Shown one piece after another: positions 6,534-11,582 of a stretch of 11,582 bases of DNA. Source of the DNA: Candidatus Delongbacteria bacterium (GTDB lineage: Bacteria > UBA4055); assembly GCA_022013635.1 (NCBI GenBank), contig JAKLPX010000058.1:1-11582 (forward strand). The letters run 5' to 3'. Positions within the stretch are counted from its first letter, which is position 1. Each line of letters begins with the position of its first letter. Under the pieces are notes generated by a model. It made no database searches. It saw only the letters and a list, made by a program, of their open reading frames with translations, and had not been told where the DNA came from. Made by a program: the position numbers and the translations under genes.

Positions 6534-7625
6534 ATGAAAAACTTTAAGATCAGCGATTATTTTTTTCTCGGTTTTTTACTTTTAATTTCATTTTCCTTTA
6601 TAAATCTTATCGTTCCATTCATAATTGATATCTTTCTTGCAATAGTTCTTTACATAATATTCAGGAAACCTTTTGCGTATGCCCTGAAGAAAACAAAAAG
6701 CAGAAAAAAAGCTTCGGTTATTACTGTAATACTGGTAATATTAGTAGTCGCTATTCCTTTATTTTTTGTCGGAATGATGGTTTCTGTCGAAGCTAGCGAA
6801 AACTATAGGAATATTAAGGAACAACTGCCTAAATTTCAAGAAATTCTTACAATCGAATCTTTGAAAGAATATGCGCTTAAGATTCCGGTTTTCGGGGAAG
6901 ATATATCAAAAGAGATCGAAACGATAAATCCGGATCAGGTAAAAGAAATCGGCGCAAATATTCTGATGTCAACAAGCACATTCGTTTTAAAGCTGATACA
7001 AACGGCTTTTTTTAATTTAACTTCCTTTATTATGCACTTATTTATAACCCCATTCATACTTTTTTTTCTGTTTTTAGACAGCAAAAAATTTATTTCAAAA
7101 ATCAGAAGCGTCCTTCCTCTTGAAAGAGAAGACGAGAAAAAGGCGGTTGGCGAACTTGTAAAAATTACGGATACAATTATAATTTATACATTTTTAATAG
7201 GAGTAGCCGAAGGAACTTATGGGGGCGCAATGTTTTCAATCATGGGTATCGGTTCGCCATTTTTCTGGGGAGTGATCATGGTTGTATTATCTATGATTCC
7301 AATTGTTGGCGCGAATACGATTATAGCTCCGGCTGCAATAATACAAATACTTATGGGAAATTATACAAAAGGTGTCATTTTGCTTGTTCTCGGATCCGGT
7401 CTAATAGTAATAAATCAAAACATCATTAAGCCCAAACTTGCGGGAGACAGAAGCGGGCTTCATCCTGTCGTAATGTTCGTCGCTACAATAGGCGGAATTG
7501 CGTGGCTTGGAATGGTAGGATTTCTTGTAGGACCTCTTATCGCCGCGCTGACCATAGTTTCATGGGAGCTTTTTGCTATAAAATTTAAAGCTGAATCTAC
7601 CGAAACCGAGAGTGATGATATTTAA
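6534..7625 (+). CDS. AI-2E family transporter (PerM/YtvI-type permease)
   Basis: This polytopic inner-membrane protein of 363 residues belongs to the AI-2E/UPF0118 permease family. The family includes proposed exporters of autoinducer-2 and Na+/H+ antiporters, so the substrate here is not predictable. Hydrophobic segments appear near 10-44 (two helices), 61-83, 150-182, 212-236, 242-275, 277-296 and 312-345, with a soluble stretch (about 85-148) after the third, as is typical. Diagnostic motifs are MIPIVGANTIIAPAA (254-268) and NIIKPKLAGDRSGLHPVV (296-313). The start ATG has AGGAG at 6 nt spacing, placed over the comM stop 9 nt upstream. Its 3' end overlaps the next gene. Confidence 0.93.
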   Translation: MKNFKISDYFFLGFLLLISFSFINLIVPFIIDIFLAIVLYIIFRKPFAYALKKTKSRKKASVITVILVILVVAIPLFFVGMMVSVEASENYRNIKEQLPKFQEILTIESLKEYALKIPVFGEDISKEIETINPDQVKEIGANILMSTSTFVLKLIQTAFFNLTSFIMHLFITPFILFFLFLDSKKFISKIRSVLPLEREDEKKAVGELVKITDTIIIYTFLIGVAEGTYGGAMFSIMGIGSPFFWGVIMVVLSMIPIVGANTIIAPAAIIQILMGNYTKGVILLVLGSGLIVINQNIIKPKLAGDRSGLHPVVMFVATIGGIAWLGMVGFLVGPLIAALTIVSWELFAIKFKAESTETESDDI

Positions 7626-9438
7626 AGTTTTTAAAAATACTTTTCCCGCACTTTTCATAATGTGGGTGATTTTTTTTATCGAAATGGGAATATCGGATTT
7701 TGGCGTAAGCGATAATTCTTCATATTATTATCAGCAGCTTAAAATTTTTATTTCTTATACAGTTTTGGGGCTTATCATCGGCGGTCTAAGCGCAGGAATT
7801 CTGGCAAAAAAGAAAAAAAAATACTCATATTTTTTTGAAAACGATCTGAAAAAGTATTCAAAGTACTTTTTAAAGAATTTCAGTTTGTCGCTTACGGCTT
7901 TATTTTCGCTTGTTTCAAGAGAAGTAATAAATCATCCTCTGTTATATAAATATTCGCTTTTGAGCGATTCGTTCTTATTCAACGGTTTATTCAATTTTAT
8001 TAAAAACGAGTTCTCTCCGTTATATTTTTCAATATTTTTCATGATAATTATAGTCATGAGCATACATAATCTCATATATAACCTTTCAATATATCAGGGC
8101 ACAAAAAGGATAATCGGTTATTTGGGCGCGATTATATTTTCGATAATACTGATTTTTAACTTCGGTTTTCTGAACGCACTTGAAAAAAAGGCTGAGAAAA
8201 ATATAATTCTTATCGGTGTCGAGAATTTGAAAAATTATCATTTGAGCGACCGAAAAACAAATGATAAGCCGGCTTTAAAGGAGTTGAAAAGTCATTCTTA
8301 CGATTTTGTGAATTGCTTCAGTGTAGCTAAAGATCCGAGAGTATCTTTATTGTCCGTTTTGACTTCAATCCATCCTGAAAAGGGCGAATATCTGGGCGGA
8401 TACCGAAGTTACGGACTGGAGGGCGGGACAGTATTTTCTATATTAAATAAAAATAATTTCAGAACGGGGATTTTCTCGGACAGGAAATTTGCGTTCAACA
8501 GGTTCGACGAAAAAAACGAATATCTTGTAAAATATCCCACAAAAAATGAGAGTTTAAAAGCGAAAATTATACTGTCACATTTTATGATGCCTATAGTTTT
8601 TAACAACACATATTCGATTAAGGTCTTTTCGGAAGCTTTATTACTTTCCGAATACAGGGATAAATCCTATCTAAAGGGTAAAATTGCGGAATTGATAAGC
8701 GGCAGCCCGACACCTTTTATGTTTCTATACACAATTTCCGATTATAGAGACTATCTTCCATTTCCATATTACCGCATATCGGAATCCGAGGACAAAGACG
8801 CTGCGTTTTTGACTTATTTAAATGATGAAATAAATGAAATATATAAAGTATTGAAAAAATACGGGAAACTTGACGACACCGTGATTTGCCTATTCGGTCT
8901 CCCTGAACATACCGATGGACTGGGTGCCGGCGGTTTTAAAATTCCGTTTTTGATAAGTTCAAAAGAATTTGAAATTGACAGAAAAGTCAAAAACGATTAT
9001 TCTTCATTGGATATTCTTCCGACTGTCCTTGATGCCGCCGGTTTTGACATAGCTCCTTTAAATCTTGACGGAATATCCTTTTTCGATCCAGAATTTAAAA
9101 AGCAGGACATTATATTGACGGATGTGTCTGTAATAAAAAATCAGGATATCATGTATTTCGAAAACAACGAAGGATATATTTCAAAAAATATAGCGATCGA
9201 AAGAGAGGTTTATCCCATGGTGTCCCATTCGATCATAAGAGGAGACTATAAGCTTAATATAATCCCTTCAGACAATGGCATAACTTACGAATTATTCGAT
9301 ATTTCAAAAGATTATGAAGAAAAAGACAATATCATAAATCTCAATTCGTCGGTCGCAAAGAAAATGAAAGATATTTACGAAGAGAAAATGAATAAAGAGT
9401 TCAATTTTAAGACTGTCAACGGTTATGTTTTGAAGTAA
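7615..9438 (+). CDS. Five-TM sulfatase/alkaline-phosphatase-fold protein, probable pseudoenzyme
   Basis: This 607-residue protein has about five N-terminal TM segments (10-28, 45-65, 85-103, 135-157, 166-187) and then a large extracytoplasmic domain (from about 195) of the sulfatase superfamily. Scaffold blocks recognised are NIILIGVENLKNYHL (196-210, normally IDTLRADHL), SVLTSIHP (247-254, normally SLLTGLYP), PFMFLYTISDYRDYLPF (367-383), DDTVICLFGLPEH (420-432, normally TSDHGE), SSLDILPTVLDAAG (463-476) and a YKLN...YELFDISKD tail. The active site is degraded: the metal-binding Asp is E203, the nucleophile position aligns with P241, and the Asp-His metal pair is lost (GLP). It is therefore probably non-catalytic. 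ATG 7615 is preferred to GTG 7612. It overlaps the permease gene by 11 nt, and its 3' end overlaps the convergent gene. Architecture resembles PbgA/LapC; function is unknown. Confidence 0.85.
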   Translation: MIFKVFKNTFPALFIMWVIFFIEMGISDFGVSDNSSYYYQQLKIFISYTVLGLIIGGLSAGILAKKKKKYSYFFENDLKKYSKYFLKNFSLSLTALFSLVSREVINHPLLYKYSLLSDSFLFNGLFNFIKNEFSPLYFSIFFMIIIVMSIHNLIYNLSIYQGTKRIIGYLGAIIFSIILIFNFGFLNALEKKAEKNIILIGVENLKNYHLSDRKTNDKPALKELKSHSYDFVNCFSVAKDPRVSLLSVLTSIHPEKGEYLGGYRSYGLEGGTVFSILNKNNFRTGIFSDRKFAFNRFDEKNEYLVKYPTKNESLKAKIILSHFMMPIVFNNTYSIKVFSEALLLSEYRDKSYLKGKIAELISGSPTPFMFLYTISDYRDYLPFPYYRISESEDKDAAFLTYLNDEINEIYKVLKKYGKLDDTVICLFGLPEHTDGLGAGGFKIPFLISSKEFEIDRKVKNDYSSLDILPTVLDAAGFDIAPLNLDGISFFDPEFKKQDIILTDVSVIKNQDIMYFENNEGYISKNIAIEREVYPMVSHSIIRGDYKLNIIPSDNGITYELFDISKDYEEKDNIINLNSSVAKKMKDIYEEKMNKEFNFKTVNGYVLK

Positions 9439-10369
9439 AAGGTATCATAAAAACTCCGACAGACGCCGGCAGAAGAATATTTATTACAAAAAGAAGAAAT
9501 GCTGCGGAAACTGACGCTGACGCCGGAAAATCCATAAGGTTAAAAATATATGCCGCAGTTCCTTCCCTGACGCCGATATCGCCGAGGCTGACCGGCAGAA
9601 AAGTTTTTAATAAAATTGCTGACCATACTCCGAAGAATGCGTGAAAAATATCAATGTCTCCGAAAGCCAATATCAATAAAACGAATTGAGCGGTATAAAT
9701 GATGAATAAAACGGAAGATAAAAAAAGAAGAACTCTCGCGTTGTGTTTTTTAAAGCCGCGCAAGCCCTCGCAAAATCTGTTGAATTTAATATTATTTTTT
9801 AAAATGTTATTTTTAAAATAGTTCAATAACATTCTGAAGAGTCCTGGATGAACGGCGGTAAAATATGTCATGATTGAAATAATCAAAGCGAAAAGAATAA
9901 GATTAGTTCTCATCACCGACGAATTTGTGAAGAAAAGGTGAGGCAGGAACGGAATAGAAACTGCGCCGAAAATTATTACCGGAAAAGTATCGTAAATTTT
10001 TTCGATCAAACTTATGCTTAAAAGTTTAAATTTATCGCCGTTTTTAATGGCGAAAAGTTTGCCCAATTCTCCAATCCTTCCAGGAGTAATAAATCCGAAA
10101 GAAATCCCCCAAAATACCGAAACCCATAATTGTCTTGTCGGAACCCGTTCGTCCGCCGTTTTGTCAACGAGGTATTTCCATTTTAAAAACTGGAAGTATA
10201 AATTCAACGGAAGCAGAGATACTGCAAAAATAATATACGAAACATCTGCATTTTTGACGATATATCTTAACTCAATGGCATCAATGTTGTAAATTACCAC
10301 AGAACCTATAATTATCGCTATTATGAGTTTAATTGAGAATATAAGTATTTTTGTATTGTCAATTTTCAT
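9416..10369 (-). CDS. UPF0104 / lysylphosphatidylglycerol synthase TM-domain family protein
   Basis: This 317-residue integral membrane protein consists of the flippase-like TM domain found in MprF (PF03706, formerly UPF0104) without the aminoacyl-transferase domain. Characteristic loops are FGFITPGRIGELGKLF (91-106) and LPVSLGDIGVREG (258-270). Hydrophobic segments are near 8-27, 43-62, 83-95, 127-145, 154-172, 213-235, 243-256 and 286-310. Stand-alone members are proposed lipid or lipid-linked-sugar translocases, but this one's substrate cannot be read from sequence. Its ATG abuts the amrS stop (TAA then ATG) with no good ribosome-binding site, indicating coupled translation. Its 3' end overlaps the convergent sulfatase-fold gene by 23 bp. 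Confidence 0.88.
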   Translation of the reverse strand: MKIDNTKILIFSIKLIIAIIIGSVVIYNIDAIELRYIVKNADVSYIIFAVSLLPLNLYFQFLKWKYLVDKTADERVPTRQLWVSVFWGISFGFITPGRIGELGKLFAIKNGDKFKLLSISLIEKIYDTFPVIIFGAVSIPFLPHLFFTNSSVMRTNLILFALIISIMTYFTAVHPGLFRMLLNYFKNNILKNNIKFNRFCEGLRGFKKHNARVLLFLSSVLFIIYTAQFVLLILAFGDIDIFHAFFGVWSAILLKTFLPVSLGDIGVREGTAAYIFNLMDFPASASVSAAFLLFVINILLPASVGVFMIPFTSKHNR

Positions 10370-11248
10370 TTAAAAGATATTCCCAGGATAAACGAATTTT
10401 AAACCCTTACACAATCCAATATCTATCGCCCGATAAATTGTTTCAGCCTGAGTGAAGTTCCTGTCTGTCATTTTATAGTCTGGATGGAAGGCAGATACAT
10501 GCCATGGGATATCTTTTCCCAGTTCTTTTGCTATGAAATCAGCAATATTTGACAGTTCGGTATCCGAATCATTGATATCGGGGATAACAAGTGTCGTAAT
10601 TTCTAAGTGTATAGGCGAATCGGCAATGGATCGTAAATTTCTAAGGACAATATCCATATCTCCGCCGGTATATTTTTTATGTTTGTCTTTTTCAAAACAT
10701 TTTAAATCTACATTTATCGCATCAACCCAATTTTTCATGTCCTGTATTATACTATCAGTTTGATATCCGTTACTTACGAATACATTTTTCAGACCGTTTT
10801 CTTTTGCAGTTAAACCGACATCTCTGGCGTAGGGGTAAAAAACTGCAGGTTCATTGTATGTATAAGAAATTGACAAACAATTCGATTGGATTGCCGCCGT
10901 TACTATTTTTTCGGGAAGAATTACTTCGCCATGCAGATTTTCATCCATAGATTTTTGGCTTATATGATAATTCTGGCACCACGAACATTTAAAATTGCAT
11001 CCGATAGTGCCTAAAGAATAAGTTTTTGAACCCTTTAAAAAGTGATATAAAGGTTTTTTTTCAATCGGATCAATATTTAAGGCGGCAGGGCGACCGTAAA
11101 CCAGGTTCTTCAATTCGTTATCATTGTTTTTGTTTGCGCCGCAAAATCCTTTCTGCCCGTTATTTAGAACACATCGTCTTTCGCAAAGCAGGCATTTTAT
11201 CCTGCCGTCTTCAAGATTTTGAAAGTATGCCGGCTTAAATAATTCCAT
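10370..11248 (-). CDS. amrS: AmmeMemoRadiSam-system radical SAM enzyme AmrS, C-terminally short
   Basis: This radical SAM protein of 292 residues belongs to the AmrS (PflA-related, COG1180) group. The N-terminus has the family's extra cysteine set (C19, C22, C26, C36), then DPIEKKPLYHFLKGS (60-74), and the SAM cluster motif CNFKCSWC (C84, C88, C91) followed by QNYHISQ. SYTYNEP (127-133) and VDLKCF (180-185) are also typical. The group co-occurs with AmmeMemoRadiSam A and B proteins; its reaction is unknown. Relatives run to about 330-340 residues and end in a Cys-rich zinc-ribbon-like tail. Here the protein stops after GLKFVYPGNIF, so that tail is absent, and no remnant of it follows because the next gene starts at once. 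No A or B partner is in the window. The start abuts the upstream ORF's stop. Confidence 0.9.
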   Translation of the reverse strand: MELFKPAYFQNLEDGRIKCLLCERRCVLNNGQKGFCGANKNNDNELKNLVYGRPAALNIDPIEKKPLYHFLKGSKTYSLGTIGCNFKCSWCQNYHISQKSMDENLHGEVILPEKIVTAAIQSNCLSISYTYNEPAVFYPYARDVGLTAKENGLKNVFVSNGYQTDSIIQDMKNWVDAINVDLKCFEKDKHKKYTGGDMDIVLRNLRSIADSPIHLEITTLVIPDINDSDTELSNIADFIAKELGKDIPWHVSAFHPDYKMTDRNFTQAETIYRAIDIGLCKGLKFVYPGNIF

Positions 11249-11582
11249 TTATGATTTATCGAATTTGAAATTAACTTTGGATTTTAAATGGGAAAACAAA
11301 AATTTCGCATCGGATTCCATCGGTATTTCGAGACTGAAAATATAATGCGGAATATTAACCTTGTTGCTGACAGTCAAATTTTTAATTTTAACTTTTTTAA
11401 AAAACGCGTCGGGCCTTGCTTCCAAATCCTTGTAAGTTCCTCTGTTTTGCTCGTCTTCTTCCTCCATACCGTAAAGGTAAATATCCAAATTCATTACCGA
11501 CTGGTCTCCAAAATTGACATTCTTAAACGGCATCGGCTGTATATTTAGGAGCGTCGAACTTATAGAAGAATTAAATCTAGCC
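11249..11582 (-). CDS. Unidentified protein, C-terminal 110 residues (partial at right edge)
   Basis: The frame is open from the right edge to the TAA at 11249-11251, giving 110 residues; I do not recognise the family. An internal ATG at 11533 would give 94 residues, but it has no ribosome-binding site and the frame continues upstream without a stop, so this is most likely the end of a longer gene. The visible part is soluble-looking, with an acidic patch EEEDE and alternating hydrophobic residues suggesting beta-strands, and no TM segment or cysteine. It ends directly against the amrS ATG and belongs to the same operon. Confidence 0.6.
   Translation of the reverse strand, partial: ARFNSSISSTLLNIQPMPFKNVNFGDQSVMNLDIYLYGMEEEDEQNRGTYKDLEARPDAFFKKVKIKNLTVSNKVNIPHYIFSLEIPMESDAKFLFSHLKSKVNFKFDKS

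Noticed and set aside
11288..11548. Plus-strand ORF at the right edge
   Set aside because: It lies opposite the open minus-strand frame that abuts amrS in operon fashion; the plus-strand translation looks like random AT-rich sequence.

Overview
The window is AT-rich bacterial chromosome, densely packed with housekeeping and cell-envelope genes. I see no rRNA, tRNA, CRISPR array, phage gene, transposase or plasmid function. Genes are read with the standard bacterial code, since TGA, TAG and TAA all end clear genes. Molybdenum-cofactor synthesis genes, ATP-dependent PEP carboxykinase and two oxygen-sensitive radical SAM enzymes fit an anaerobic or facultative bacterium. A membrane-anchored sulfatase-fold protein and a UPF0104 lipid-flippase-like protein fit a complex, probably diderm, envelope. 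I cannot name the phylum from the sequence.

Layout. Positions 1-1643 (minus strand) hold a molybdenum-cofactor operon, moaA-moaC-MOSC protein, behind a recognisable promoter at 1678-1706; the MOSC gene runs off the left edge. Positions 1739-3808 (minus) hold pckA followed 15 nt later by a small MgtC/SapB-family membrane protein. Positions 3932-4699 (minus) hold a nitrilase-superfamily amidase. A 298-bp divergent intergenic region (4700-4997) carries a perfect 12-bp stem hairpin, a consensus ribosome-binding site with only a six-codon ORF, and the promoter of the plus-strand operon. Positions 4998-9438 (plus) hold comM, an AI-2E/PerM-family permease and a five-TM sulfatase-fold protein in one tight operon. 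Positions 9416-11582 (minus) hold a convergent operon: an unidentified ORF entering from the right edge, an AmrS-type radical SAM enzyme with a shortened C-terminus, and a UPF0104 membrane protein.

How the genes work together. MoaA and MoaC carry out the two-step conversion of GTP to cyclic pyranopterin monophosphate, and the MOSC protein probably acts on or carries sulfur or molybdenum cofactor downstream. PckA links oxaloacetate and PEP. The permease and sulfatase-fold protein are translationally coupled envelope genes downstream of the DNA-processing ATPase comM.

The most unusual feature is the sulfatase-fold protein (7615-9438). It keeps the scaffold of the alkaline phosphatase/sulfatase superfamily but lacks every metal-binding and nucleophile residue I can align, so it looks like a pseudoenzyme. 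Its five N-terminal TM helices plus a periplasmic pseudo-hydrolase resemble the architecture of the LPS regulator PbgA/LapC (YejM). Other points of interest are a compact MoaA missing roughly 40-50 residues between conserved blocks, the hairpin region between the divergent genes, and the truncated AmrS.
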